Below, piece after piece: positions 5,936 through 13,646 of a stretch of 13,646 bases of DNA (its first letter is position 1; each line of letters opens with the position of its first letter). The translations under genes were made by a program, and so were the position numbers. The stretch is from DASQPR01 sp035713725 (lineage in GTDB: Bacteria > Actinomycetota > Actinomycetes > Mycobacteriales > Micromonosporaceae): positions 1-13,646 of the forward strand of contig DASTMZ010000091.1 of assembly GCA_035713725.1 (NCBI GenBank), written 5' to 3'. Under the pieces are notes generated by a model. It was given only the letters and a program-made list of their open reading frames with translations. It ran no database searches and had not been told where the DNA came from.

Positions 5936-8434
5936 ATGTCCGTGCCCGAGAAACCCTCGCTGGACGGCATCGAGGACAAGCACGCCGCCCGTTGGGAGTC
6001 CGACGGAATTTACCGGTTCGACCGGACGAGGCTCCGCGACGACGTCTACTCCATCGACACGCCACCGCTGACGGTCAGCGGCAGCCTGCACGTCGGACAC
6101 GCGTTCAGCTTCACGCACACCGACATCATGGCGCGCTTCCATCGAATGCGCGGCAAGACGGTGTTCTACCCGATCGGCTGGGACGACAACGGCCTGCCGA
6201 CCGAACGCCGCGTGCAGAACTACTTCCACGTGCGCTGCGACCCGAGGATGCCGTACGACCCGGACTTGCCGGAGCCGGTGCCGCCGCACACCGCGGCCGA
6301 GCGCAAGCGACCGCCGACCCGGATCTCGCGGCGCAACTTCGTCGAGTTGTGCACGCGGCTGACGGCCATTGACGAGCAGGCGTACGAGTCGGTGTGGCGG
6401 CGCCTCGGGCTGTCCGTCGACTGGTCCACGATGTACACGACGATCGGCTCTACGGCGCAGCGTGTCGCACAGCGCGCGTTCCTGCGGGGATTGGCCGCCG
6501 GCGACGTCTACCACGCACTCGCGCCGACCGCGTGGGACGTCGACTTCCAGACCGCCGTCGCGCAGGCCGAGCAAGAAGATCGCGAGGTCACGGCGGCGTA
6601 CCACCGCATCGCCTTCGGCGCGACCATCGACGGTGCGCAAGCCACCGTCGCGGTGGACACGACACGGCCGGAGTTGTTGCCGGCCTGCGTCGCGCTCGTC
6701 GCGCATCCAAATGACGAGCGCTACCGGCATCTGATCGGCACGACCGCCACGTCGCCACTCTTCGACGTGCCGGTGCCGATCCACGCGCACCACCTCGCCG
6801 ACCCGGCAAAGGGTACCGGCATCGCCATGGTGTGTACGTTCGGCGACGCCACGGACGTGCAATGGCAGCGCGAGCTCGGGTTGCCGATCCGACCGATCAT
6901 CGGTCGCGACGGGCGGCTTGTGGAGGCGAACCTCGCGACATGGGGCGCATCGGCGGACGGCGCGGCCTACTATCAGTCGCTCGTCGGGAAGACGGCCGTG
7001 CAGGCCCGACGCGACGTGGTCGCCCTGCTTGCCGAGACCGGATTGCTGATTGGCGAACCAAAGCCGCTCACACACGCCGTCAAGTTCTACGAGAAAGGCG
7101 AACGGCCGCTCGAAATCATCACGAGCCGGCAGTGGTTCGTGCGAACCCTCGCGCATCGCGACGCGCTGCTCGAAGCCGGCCGCCAATTGCGGTGGCAGCC
7201 AGCATTCATGCGGCAGCGGTACGACGACTGGGTGCGGGGCCTCACGTCCGACTGGCTCATCAGTCGCCAGCGGTTCTTCGGCGTGCCGTTCCCGATCTGG
7301 TACCCGCTAGACGAAACCGGCGAGCCACGTTATGACGAGCCAATCGTGCCGGCCGAGGACGTGCTGCCGATCGACCCGATGACCCAGCCGCCGCCCGGAT
7401 TCACCGAAGCGGATCGCGGTCGGCCGGGTGGATTCGCCGGGGATACCGACGTCATGGATACCTGGGCGACGTCCTCGCTGACGCCGCAGATCGCTGGCGG
7501 CTGGTGCGACGACGAGGATCTCTTCCGCCGTGTGTACCCAATGGATCTGCGACCGCAGGCGCACGAGATCATCCGTACCTGGCTGTTCACCACGACGGTG
7601 CGTGGCTTGGCGATGACCGGCCGGCTGCCGTGGCGCACCGCCGCGATCTCCGGTTGGATCATCGACCCGGATCGCAAGAAAATGTCGAAGTCGGTCGGTA
7701 ACGTCGTGACGCCCATGGAACTGCTGGACGAATACGGCAGCGACGCGGTCCGCTACTGGGCGGCGTCTGGCCGACCCGGCGCGGATACCGCGTTCGACAC
7801 AAACCAGATGCGCGTCGGCCGGCGGCTGGCCATGAAGCTGTTGAACGCCAGCCGTTTCGTCCTCGGATTCCCGGCGCCATCACCGTCCGCCAACGTCACC
7901 GTGGCACTGGATCTCGCCATGCTCGCGTCGCTCGACGTTGTGATCGACGACGCGACCGCGGCTCTTGAGTCGTACGACTACACCCGCGCGCTGGAGCGTA
8001 CCAACGCGTTTTTCTGGACGTTCTGCGATGACTACGTCGAGCTCGTCAAGCAGCGCGCGTACGGATCCGGTCGCGGCGCCGAGTCCGCGCGGCTTGCGCT
8101 GCGCCAAGCGCTCGACGCATTGCTGCGGCTGTTCGCGCCGGTTTTACCGTTCGTCACGGAAGAGGTCTGGTCGTGGTGGCGCACCGGTTCGATCCATCGC
8201 GCCGAGTGGCCGACCCGGCTCGGTGGTGCCGGCGACCCGGCGGTGCTCGACGCGGCGTCCGACCTGATCGGTGCGGTGCGTCGCGCAAAGGCCGCGGAGA
8301 ACCTTTCCATGCGTACGGAGGTGCCGAAGGTGACCGTGTCGGCGGATACCGCCGCGCTGGAGCATTGGGACGCCGTCTCCGACGACCTGCGGGCCGCGGC
8401 CAACGCGGAAACGGTCGACGTCGCCGCGCCGTAG
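5936..8434 (+). CDS. valS: Valine--tRNA ligase (short, type 2 form)
   Basis: This 832-residue class I aminoacyl-tRNA synthetase attaches valine to tRNA-Val using ATP. The HIGH signature is HVGH at 52-55 (in VSGSLHVGHAFSFTH). The inserted CP1 editing domain, which clears mischarged threonine, begins around residue 190, with TTRPELLPACVALVAHP at 242-258 and GTGIAMVCTFGD further on. ISRQRFFGVPFPIW marks the return to the catalytic core, and KMSKS lies at 582-586. The anticodon-binding helical domain follows. The protein is shorter than E. coli ValS (about 951 residues) and ends without an evident C-terminal coiled coil. The segment usually written WCPRC in the classical form reads WDVDFQTAV here, so that zinc site is missing. 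These traits match the alternative archaeal/rickettsial-like ValS group found in some Actinobacteria. ATG 5936 is fixed by AAAGGTGA at 5921-5928. Earlier in-frame codons lack support. Confidence 0.96.
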   Translation: MSVPEKPSLDGIEDKHAARWESDGIYRFDRTRLRDDVYSIDTPPLTVSGSLHVGHAFSFTHTDIMARFHRMRGKTVFYPIGWDDNGLPTERRVQNYFHVRCDPRMPYDPDLPEPVPPHTAAERKRPPTRISRRNFVELCTRLTAIDEQAYESVWRRLGLSVDWSTMYTTIGSTAQRVAQRAFLRGLAAGDVYHALAPTAWDVDFQTAVAQAEQEDREVTAAYHRIAFGATIDGAQATVAVDTTRPELLPACVALVAHPNDERYRHLIGTTATSPLFDVPVPIHAHHLADPAKGTGIAMVCTFGDATDVQWQRELGLPIRPIIGRDGRLVEANLATWGASADGAAYYQSLVGKTAVQARRDVVALLAETGLLIGEPKPLTHAVKFYEKGERPLEIITSRQWFVRTLAHRDALLEAGRQLRWQPAFMRQRYDDWVRGLTSDWLISRQRFFGVPFPIWYPLDETGEPRYDEPIVPAEDVLPIDPMTQPPPGFTEADRGRPGGFAGDTDVMDTWATSSLTPQIAGGWCDDEDLFRRVYPMDLRPQAHEIIRTWLFTTTVRGLAMTGRLPWRTAAISGWIIDPDRKKMSKSVGNVVTPMELLDEYGSDAVRYWAASGRPGADTAFDTNQMRVGRRLAMKLLNASRFVLGFPAPSPSANVTVALDLAMLASLDVVIDDATAALESYDYTRALERTNAFFWTFCDDYVELVKQRAYGSGRGAESARLALRQALDALLRLFAPVLPFVTEEVWSWWRTGSIHRAEWPTRLGGAGDPAVLDAASDLIGAVRRAKAAENLSMRTEVPKVTVSADTAALEHWDAVSDDLRAAANAETVDVAAP

Positions 8435-8439
8435 TGGCC

Positions 8440-8453
8440 AGCGTTGCGACGCT
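8440..8453 (+). terminator. Small hairpin after valS
   Basis: AGCGT (8440-8444) and ACGCT (8449-8453) can pair around a TGCG loop, followed by a short TTT, 5 bases after the valS stop. The stem is only 5 bp. Position and trailing T residues suggest a weak terminator separating valS from the next, apparently leaderless, transcript. Confidence 0.35.
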
Positions 8454-8531
8454 TTCGGGGTTGGCGCCGCGGCGTCTGCATGGCGCGACCGGGCGAGAAT
8501 CGCGAGGGCCGTGCAAGCGCGGTTGCCGACC

Positions 8532-8537
8532 TAGAAT
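8532..8537 (+). promoter_or_regulatory. -10 box of a leaderless promoter for the paralogous membrane-protein pair
   Basis: TAGAAT fits the actinobacterial TANNNT pattern and ends 7 bases before the ATG at 8545, so the transcript should begin on the start codon. No Shine-Dalgarno exists in between and no clear -35 hexamer is visible at 16-19 bases. Confidence 0.5.
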
Positions 8538-8544
8538 CGGTCGC

Positions 8545-9171
8545 ATGAGCCCGGCCGCGCCACGCCCGCCCGAGCCGTCGGCGCGGCCCTTCGGCGGCGA
8601 GCTCATCGATGTCGACGAGGAACCGCCGCCGGCAGGCCTTCGGCCAATGCCGTGGCGGATGGTCGGCGCGGTGGCGGCACTCGTGGCCACCGTCCTGATC
8701 GGTTACATCGTCGGGAACCAACAGGGTCGAGCCGAGGCCGTGGCGGCCGCCCGCACACCGGCCGCGGCACCGTCGTCGACCGCTCCGCTCGGCGCGATAT
8801 CCGGCACCGGCGTGACGTGCTCGCTCCAGCAGGGCGCATTGCTGCGCGTTGGCGTACGAGTCGCGAACCAGAGTCTGCACGACGTCACGTTGGACCGAAT
8901 CACTGTCGGTCTGCCCGGAAACGACCTGGACCTGGTCGCCACCGCGTGGGGGCCGTGCACGTCTCGCTTCACGACGACGGCACCTGGCAACCGACCGCTG
9001 CCGGCCGGCGCGACCACGTGGGTCTCCGCCGTCGTGGTCGTACACGCGTCCTGCCCGGCCACCTACCCGGTGGAGTTCACGGTTGCCTATGACGGCGGTC
9101 AGACCAAGGTCACCGCCGGCTTCAGCGACCTCGGCAACGTTCCCGCGACGGCTTGCGACGTGGCGCCGTGA
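8545..9171 (+). CDS. Single-pass membrane protein with four-cysteine extracytoplasmic domain (paralog 1)
   Basis: I do not recognise a named family for this 208-residue protein. Residues 1-37 are a Pro/acid-rich cytoplasmic tail ending in LRPMPWRM. Residues 38-58 (MVGAVAALVATVLIGYIVG) form one transmembrane helix, then an Ala/Pro/Thr linker runs to about 85. The extracytoplasmic domain (about 88-208) is beta-strand-like and contains Cys92, Cys138, Cys170 and Cys204, probably two disulfides. The following gene is a diverged copy with the same architecture and cysteine spacing. The domain has an immunoglobulin-like feel (alternating hydrophobics, LRVGVRVANQS, VEFTVAYDGGQTKVTAGF), but a fold cannot be proved by eye. 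ATG 8545 is chosen from the leaderless -10 box; the frame is open further upstream only as a shadow over valS. Function is unknown. Surface sensing or binding is one possibility. Confidence 0.82.
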   Translation: MSPAAPRPPEPSARPFGGELIDVDEEPPPAGLRPMPWRMVGAVAALVATVLIGYIVGNQQGRAEAVAAARTPAAAPSSTAPLGAISGTGVTCSLQQGALLRVGVRVANQSLHDVTLDRITVGLPGNDLDLVATAWGPCTSRFTTTAPGNRPLPAGATTWVSAVVVVHASCPATYPVEFTVAYDGGQTKVTAGFSDLGNVPATACDVAP

Positions 9172-9851
9172 CCTCGAGCGAGGGCGCCGGGAATCCGGCC
9201 GGCTCCGAGACCGGCTCAGACGCCGGCTCCGGACTGGCAACCGATCTGGCGGCGAGTCCGGCCGTAAGTCCGGCGGTCATCGAGATCGGTCCGGAGCCCG
9301 TCCTGACCCAGCGTCCGATGCCGTGGCGGATGCTCGCCTCAGTGGCCGCACTCCTCGTCGCGGCCGGAATCGGGTACGTCGTCGGAGATCGCCACGGGCG
9401 TACGTCCGCGACCTCACAAGCGAACCGCACTGCTGCGTCGGCCGCATCCGAGTCCGCGGCAACGGAGGCCCTCGACATGGCCGCGACCGGTGTGACGTGC
9501 TCCGAGCAGCTAGGCACCACGCTGCGGCTGGGCGCGCGGCTGGCGAACCGGTCAACGCGACCGATCACCTTGGACGGCATTGGTGTCGAGCTGCCCGGCG
9601 ACGGACTTGAGCTAGTGGGCACCGCGTGGGGCGAGTGCATCGGCGCGGCGTCCGCACCGCCGGCCGGCATCACGCTCGCACCTGGGGAGGCGACGTGGGT
9701 GTCGGCGATCGTCGCCGTCAAGGTGCCGTGCCCGGACTCGTACCCGGTGATCTTCCAAGTCAATTACGACAACGACCGCGCCACGGTGCGAGCAGGCTTC
9801 AACGACCTCCAGGGGGTGCCGTATACGGGTTGCAACCGGTCGTCTCGCTAG
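9168..9851 (+). CDS. Single-pass membrane protein with four-cysteine extracytoplasmic domain (paralog 2)
   Basis: This 227-residue paralog of the preceding gene starts at GTG 9168 in a GTGA overlap with its stop, so the two are translationally coupled. It has a Gly/Ser-rich cytoplasmic tail (1-48), the shared RPMPWRM motif at 49-55, a transmembrane helix at about 54-73 (ending GYVVGDRHGR) and an Ala/Ser linker. A beta-rich domain with Cys111, Cys157, Cys188 and Cys222 follows. The cysteine intervals are 46, 31 and 34 residues against 46, 32 and 34 in paralog 1. Shared segments include GVTCS.Q.G, TLD.I.V.LPG, TAWG.C and TWVSA. ATG/GTG choices further upstream (9153) would only extend into the neighbour. 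No known domain is recognised. Retaining both copies in one operon suggests a heteromeric or paired role at the cell surface (inference). Confidence 0.82.
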   Translation: MTSSEGAGNPAGSETGSDAGSGLATDLAASPAVSPAVIEIGPEPVLTQRPMPWRMLASVAALLVAAGIGYVVGDRHGRTSATSQANRTAASAASESAATEALDMAATGVTCSEQLGTTLRLGARLANRSTRPITLDGIGVELPGDGLELVGTAWGECIGAASAPPAGITLAPGEATWVSAIVAVKVPCPDSYPVIFQVNYDNDRATVRAGFNDLQGVPYTGCNRSSR

Positions 9852-9865
9852 CCGGGTTGGCCCGG
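9852..9865. terminator. Short hairpin between convergent genes
   Basis: CCGGG (9852-9856) and CCCGG (9861-9865) flank a TTGG loop in the 24-base gap between the stop of paralog 2 and the stop of the convergent GH13 gene. The stem is only 5 bp with no T tract, so this is a weak candidate for a shared terminator. Confidence 0.3.
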
Positions 9866-9875
9866 AGCCGCGTGA

Positions 9876-11564
9876 TCAGCGCCGCCGCACCCATACCGCG
9901 GTATCCGGCGGCAGCAACGCGCCGACGATCGGTCCGCTGGCGAGCACGATATCGCTGTCGCCGGCCACGATCGGCCCGATCGGTACCGACTCCGCCGACA
10001 GGTTGACGAGACAGTAGAACTCCGACGCCGAGCCGCGGGCGAACGCGAGCACGCCATCGGGCGCGTCCAGCCACACCATCGGCCCGTCGCCGAGCGCCGA
10101 TTCGGCGGACCGGATCGACAGCGCACGGCGATAGAGGTTGAGCATCGACAACGGATCCGCTCGCTCCGCCTCGACCGTGTAATCGCGCCAGCCGATCGGC
10201 TGCGGCAGCCACGGCGCGCCGGTCGCACCGGTTGGGCTGAAGCCGAACGGCCGAGCGTCACCCGACCACGGCATGGGTACCCGACATCCGTCGCGTCCGA
10301 GGTTCTCGCCACGCGTACGGAAGAACATCGGATCGTGCCGTAGCTCGTTCGGGATGTCCTCGACCTCCGGCAGCCCGAGTTCTTCGCCTTGGTAGAGGTA
10401 CGCGGATCCGGGCAGCGCGAGCATCAGCAGGGTGGCCGCACGCGCCCGCCGGGTGCCCAACGCACGGTCGGTCGGCACTCCGAGCTGCCGGAAGTCGAGG
10501 CTGAACGAGGTGTCGGCGCGACCGTAGCGGGTGACGTGGCGGGGTACGTCGTGGTTCGACAGCACCCACGTCGCGGGCGCACCGACCGGAGCGTGCGACG
10601 CCAGCGTCCCGTCGATCACCGTACGGAGTGCGCCGGCCTCCCACGCACAGCCCAGGAACGCGAAGTTGAACGCGGTGTGCAACTCGTCCGGGCGGAGGTA
10701 GGCGGTGAACCTCACAACGTCGGGCAGCCACACCTCGCCGATCAGCGCGCGCGGTTGCGGATACGAGTCCGCGATCGCCCGCCACGCGCGGTAGACGTCG
10801 TGCACCTCGTCGCGGTCCGAGTACGGATGCGGAAACGGCGGGTCGTCCGCGTCGAAGTCGACGAGATCGTGGTCCTTACACAACATGGCGGCGGAGTCGA
10901 TGCGTACGCCGTCCGCGCCGCGGTCGAACCAGAACCGCAGCACATCCTCGAAGTCCTCGCGGACCTTCGGGTTCTCCCAGTTAAGATCCGGCTGTTCGGC
11001 GGCGAACAGATGCAGGTACCACTCGCCGGGCGAGCCGTCCGGGTTCGTGGTGCGCGTCCACGCCGGCCCGCCGAAAATGGACTGCCAGCCATTCGGTGGC
11101 ATCGATCCGTCGGGACCACGGCCCGGCCGAAACCAGAACAGTTCGCGCGCCGCCGAGCCGGGTCCGGCCGACAGCGCCTCGCGGAACCACGTGTGCTGGT
11201 CCGAGCTGTGGTTCGGCACCACGTCGATGATGGTGCGGATGCCGAGCGCGTGCGCCTCGCGGATGAGCGCCACCGCCTCGTCGAGGGTGCCGAACACCGG
11301 ATCGATCACGCGGTAGTCGGAGACGTCATAGCCGGCGTCGGCCTGTGGCGAGGCGTACCACGGGTTGAACCAGATCGCGTCGACGCCAAGGTCGGCGAGA
11401 TAAGGCAGGTGCGCGCGAACGCCCGCCAGATCGCCGACACCGTCGCCGTTCGCATCGGCGAAACTGCGCGGATAGATCTGGTAGATGACCGCCGACCGCC
11501 ACCACCCGGTGGCGGATGGCGGCACACGTCCGCCGGCCGTTGGCACCTCGAGCTGACCGTCCAC
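9876..11564 (-). CDS. Glycoside hydrolase family 13, probable alpha-glucosidase / oligo-alpha-glucosidase
   Basis: This 562-residue (beta/alpha)8 enzyme begins after a short leader with WWRSAVIYQIYPRSFADANGDG, typical of GH13 exo-glucosidases. The four conserved regions are visible: DVVPNH (114-119), GVRIDS with nucleophile Asp223, IGEVWLP with acid/base Glu277, and LSNHDVPRH with transition-state stabiliser Asp339. A C-terminal beta domain follows from about residue 480. No signal peptide is present, so it acts in the cytoplasm. It would hydrolyse alpha-linked glucosides delivered by the two permeases encoded just upstream; linkage specificity (1,4, 1,6 or trehalose/sucrose) is not readable. 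The GTG at 11564 is chosen because AGAGGCAGG precedes it closely. GTG 11621 is an alternative. The frame stays open far upstream over the permease gene, but that is a shadow. The gene closes the operon and converges on paralog 2. Confidence 0.92.
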   Translation of the reverse strand: MDGQLEVPTAGGRVPPSATGWWRSAVIYQIYPRSFADANGDGVGDLAGVRAHLPYLADLGVDAIWFNPWYASPQADAGYDVSDYRVIDPVFGTLDEAVALIREAHALGIRTIIDVVPNHSSDQHTWFREALSAGPGSAARELFWFRPGRGPDGSMPPNGWQSIFGGPAWTRTTNPDGSPGEWYLHLFAAEQPDLNWENPKVREDFEDVLRFWFDRGADGVRIDSAAMLCKDHDLVDFDADDPPFPHPYSDRDEVHDVYRAWRAIADSYPQPRALIGEVWLPDVVRFTAYLRPDELHTAFNFAFLGCAWEAGALRTVIDGTLASHAPVGAPATWVLSNHDVPRHVTRYGRADTSFSLDFRQLGVPTDRALGTRRARAATLLMLALPGSAYLYQGEELGLPEVEDIPNELRHDPMFFRTRGENLGRDGCRVPMPWSGDARPFGFSPTGATGAPWLPQPIGWRDYTVEAERADPLSMLNLYRRALSIRSAESALGDGPMVWLDAPDGVLAFARGSASEFYCLVNLSAESVPIGPIVAGDSDIVLASGPIVGALLPPDTAVWVRRR

Positions 11565-11668
11565 GCCGAACCTGCCTCTGATGTCTGTCGTGCCCCGGAT
11601 TGGCGCCGGGGCGAACGTCACCCGCCGAACGGCCAAGCCGGCCGCTCGCCGTGAAACCGATGCCTGAA

Positions 11669-12559
11669 TTACCCCTTGAGACTGCCGACGGTGAGCCCGG
11701 ACATGATGTTCTTCTGGAAGATCAAGAAAAAGAGAATCGTTGGTACGGCGGCGATGAACGCGGCCGCGATGACGACGTTTTGACCAAGTCCTTGCGCGAA
11801 CGCGTAAATGCCAACGTTGACCGTCTTCGTATTCGGACCGGGCTCCACGAGCAACGGCCACAGGAAGTCCTTCCACACGGCGGTGACCGCGAAGATGGAC
11901 ACCACGCCGAGGATCGGCCGCGACATCGGCAGGATGACCGACCGCAGCGTGCGCAGCGATCCGGCACCGTCGATGGCGGCGGCCTGCAGTAGTTCCTCGG
12001 GTATCGAGTCGAAGAAACGCTTCAGTAGGAAGATGTTCAGCGCGTTGGTGACCGATGGCAGCCAGATCACCCACGGCGAGTCGAGCATGTGCCAGTGCAC
12101 GATCGGCAGGTCGATCACGGTGACGTATTGCGGGATGATGAGCACCGTCGACGGGATCATCAGCGTGGCGAGCATCAGACCGAGGACCACGTTGCCGAAC
12201 CGTGGCCGGAGCTTCGAGAACGCGTACGCGGCCAGCACGTCCAGTACGAGCTGGAACGCGAGCGCACCGAACGCGTACCACGTGGTGTTGAGAAGTAGCC
12301 GGCCGAGACCGAGCGCAGTCCACGCATCCCGGTAGTTGCCCAACTCCGGGCGCTGGGGGTAGAGCGTCGGTGGCACCTGGGCGATTTCCTGGCCGGACTT
12401 GAGCCCGCCGGTGGCCATCCAGTAGAGCGGACCGAGGAACGCCAGCGAGAAGAAGATCACCACAACGATGACCAGCAGCCAGTAGACGCGTCTGGCACCC
12501 GGCCGGTTTAACCGTGCCGGCGAGATCAACGTACGCGTACCCGCGTCGTGGACTGTCAT
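11669..12559 (-). CDS. Carbohydrate ABC transporter permease (MalG-like, CUT1)
   Basis: This 296-residue inner-membrane protein has about six transmembrane segments, starting with YWLLVIVVVIFFSLAFLGPLYWM. The permease EAA loop, which docks the ATPase, reads EELLQAAAIDGAGSLR at about 188-203 followed by LPMSRPILG. Other MalG-type landmarks are NTTWYAFGAL (91-100) and the C-terminal QKNIMSGLTVGSLKG, close to the QRxxxxGLtaGAvKG ending typical of the family. With the MalF-like partner it forms the channel for an oligosaccharide supplied by a lipid-anchored binding protein. ATG 12559 has GGAG immediately upstream and a stronger GGGAGG about 11 bases away. It lies 68 bases downstream of the partner permease and is followed by the GH13 enzyme after about 104 bases, in one orientation. 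No ATP-binding subunit is encoded nearby; actinobacteria often use one shared sugar ATPase (MsiK type). Confidence 0.94.
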   Translation of the reverse strand: MTVHDAGTRTLISPARLNRPGARRVYWLLVIVVVIFFSLAFLGPLYWMATGGLKSGQEIAQVPPTLYPQRPELGNYRDAWTALGLGRLLLNTTWYAFGALAFQLVLDVLAAYAFSKLRPRFGNVVLGLMLATLMIPSTVLIIPQYVTVIDLPIVHWHMLDSPWVIWLPSVTNALNIFLLKRFFDSIPEELLQAAAIDGAGSLRTLRSVILPMSRPILGVVSIFAVTAVWKDFLWPLLVEPGPNTKTVNVGIYAFAQGLGQNVVIAAAFIAAVPTILFFLIFQKNIMSGLTVGSLKG

Positions 12560-12627
12560 CTCCGTGTGCCTCCCTTCTCTCGACTCCGTTGTGCTGCCTC
12601 GGATTCAGCGCTGCTCCACCGTCGGCC

Positions 12628-13581
12628 TCAATCCTGCTTTGGACTGAGCCACGTGTAGAGCCCGGAGAACACCAGCAGAACGAGCATGAGCATCACGCCG
12701 AGCGCGGCCGCGCCGTTCAGATCGTGGTTGAAGCTGAACGCGTGTTGGTAGATCAGGTAGACGATCGACTCCGCGTGGTTCTGCACGCCGCTGCCACCGG
12801 CAAGGATGAACGGCTCGATAAACAGCTGCATGGTGGCCACGATCTGCAGCAGGAACATCAGTGACAAGATCAGTCGGGTCTGCGGAACGGTGACGTGCCA
12901 GATCCGTCGCAGCAGACCCGCACCGTCGAGTTCGGCCGCCTCGTAGAGCTCGCCCGGTACGTTCTGCAACGCCGCCAGGTAGATGAGCACTGCGCTGCCC
13001 ATGTTCAGCCACGTCGACGCGATGACGAGCGATGGGATCGTCATCGCTTCGGACTGCACCCATTGCGATGTCGGTAGATGAAGCGCCCGCAGGACTTCGT
13101 TGAAGACGCCGTTGCCGGGGTCGTAGGCGTACTTGAACAGAAACAGGCCCGATGCCGGCGGCAGCATCACCGGGATATAGACCAGCACCCGAAGGTAGCC
13201 GCGTGCGTGTCGAAATTCGTTGAGCAGTACGGCGATCAGAAACGGCAGCGCATAGCCGAGCACCAACGCAAGCAACGTGAACTCGATGGTGTTCTTCCAT
13301 GCCGCCGTGAACGCGGGATCGTGCCAGACCCGAACGTAGTTGTCCCAGCCGACCCAGGTCGTCACGCCGCGACGCGTCCGCTGGAAGCTCATGATGAACT
13401 CGCGCACCATCGGGTACCACGAGAAGAACGCGAAGCAGAGCACGCCGCCGAGCAGGAACAAGTAGCCGGTCAGGTTGTCGGCCGCCCGTCGGCGCAATCG
13501 GCCCGCCCGGTGTGCGCGCCTCCGTTGCATGACGGGCCTGGCCGGCGACTCCGCCGATGGCGCAACGGTGGTGGCCGCCAT
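12628..13581 (-). CDS. Carbohydrate ABC transporter permease (MalF-like, CUT1)
   Basis: This 317-residue permease has an Arg-rich cytoplasmic N-terminus (residues 1-35) and six predicted transmembrane helices, the first at LTGYLFLLGGVLCFAFFSWY. The segment WVGWDNYVRVWHDPAFTAAWKNTIEF is typical of MalF/UgpA-type sugar permeases. The EAA loop reads GELYEAAELDGAG (210-222) followed by RRIWHVTVPQTRLI. It pairs with the downstream MalG-like permease. The start is ATG 13581, with GAGGAG 6 bases upstream; GTG 13584 and TTG 13587 are in frame but too close to that site. The substrate is likely an alpha-glucoside or maltooligosaccharide, judging from the GH13 partner. The solute-binding protein and any LacI-type regulator are not in the window and probably lie past its right edge. 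Confidence 0.94.
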   Translation of the reverse strand: MAATTVAPSAESPARPVMQRRRAHRAGRLRRRAADNLTGYLFLLGGVLCFAFFSWYPMVREFIMSFQRTRRGVTTWVGWDNYVRVWHDPAFTAAWKNTIEFTLLALVLGYALPFLIAVLLNEFRHARGYLRVLVYIPVMLPPASGLFLFKYAYDPGNGVFNEVLRALHLPTSQWVQSEAMTIPSLVIASTWLNMGSAVLIYLAALQNVPGELYEAAELDGAGLLRRIWHVTVPQTRLILSLMFLLQIVATMQLFIEPFILAGGSGVQNHAESIVYLIYQHAFSFNHDLNGAAALGVMLMLVLLVFSGLYTWLSPKQD

Positions 13582-13646
13582 CACCAACTCCTCGACTCGC
13601 CGACATGTGAACGTGCCAACAGCATGCCGTGCGGGGGCGGCGATTT

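Noticed and set aside
8173..8544. N-terminal extension of membrane paralog 1 into valS
   Set aside because: It overlaps the confident C-terminus of ValS and is Arg/Gly-rich. A good -10 box sits right before ATG 8545.
11565..12323. N-terminal extension of the GH13 frame over the permease gene (would make 815 residues)
   Set aside because: The extension overlaps the MalG-like permease coding region and has shadow composition. GH13 homology begins near WWRSAVIYQIYP and a ribosome binding site precedes GTG 11564.
13588..13646. Possible C-terminus of a solute-binding protein on the minus strand
   Set aside because: The short translations do not resemble a binding-protein C-terminus. One frame does end in TGA overlapping the permease start, but this is too little to call.

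Overview
This 13.6 kb window comes from a high-GC Gram-positive bacterium, almost certainly an actinobacterium. The evidence is the strong G/C third-position bias, GTG and TTG starts, apparently leaderless genes, a short 'type 2' valyl-tRNA synthetase, and a carbohydrate ABC transporter with no dedicated ATPase beside it. The genus cannot be named from sequence reading alone. It looks like ordinary chromosome: I see no tRNA, rRNA, insertion sequence, CRISPR array, phage gene or origin.

Layout. (i) 1-136 holds only the edge of an unidentified upstream region and the ribosome binding site of the first gene. (ii) 137-933 (+) is a secreted lipoprotein reading frame broken by an apparent single-base deletion near 526. 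(iii) 990-2980 (+) is a two-gene operon overlapping by one base. It encodes an ornithine-cyclodeaminase/mu-crystallin family NAD(P)-dependent enzyme and a fold-type II PLP threonine/serine dehydratase-like enzyme. It ends in a perfect 14-bp hairpin that also serves the convergent neighbour. (iv) 5013-3047 (-) is an ArsR-type winged-helix regulator followed by an MFS exporter. The regulator promoter carries two copies of one 20-bp inverted repeat, and one copy covers the -10 box and nearly reaches the start codon. This looks like a self-repressed efflux module. (v) 5728-5174 (-) is a small histidine phosphatase. (vi) 5764-8434 (+) is a possible 45-codon valine-rich leader peptide followed by valS. 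(vii) 8545-9851 (+) is a pair of tandem paralogous single-pass membrane proteins, the first apparently leaderless and the second overlapping it by 4 bases. Both carry four equivalently spaced extracytoplasmic cysteines. (viii) 13581-9876 (-) is a carbohydrate uptake and hydrolysis operon: two ABC permeases, then a GH13 alpha-glucosidase-like enzyme. The solute-binding protein is presumably just beyond the right edge.

How the genes work together. The sugar operon imports an oligosaccharide (probably an alpha-glucoside) and hydrolyses it in the cytoplasm. The regulator-exporter pair should respond to a small toxic molecule. The dehydratase/reductase pair plausibly handles a hydroxy-amino acid and its imine product. 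The most novel-looking signals are the paired operators, the Val-rich leader ORF ahead of valS, the paralogous four-cysteine membrane proteins, and the reductase/dehydratase pair in which the reductase seems to lack the cyclodeaminase aspartate.
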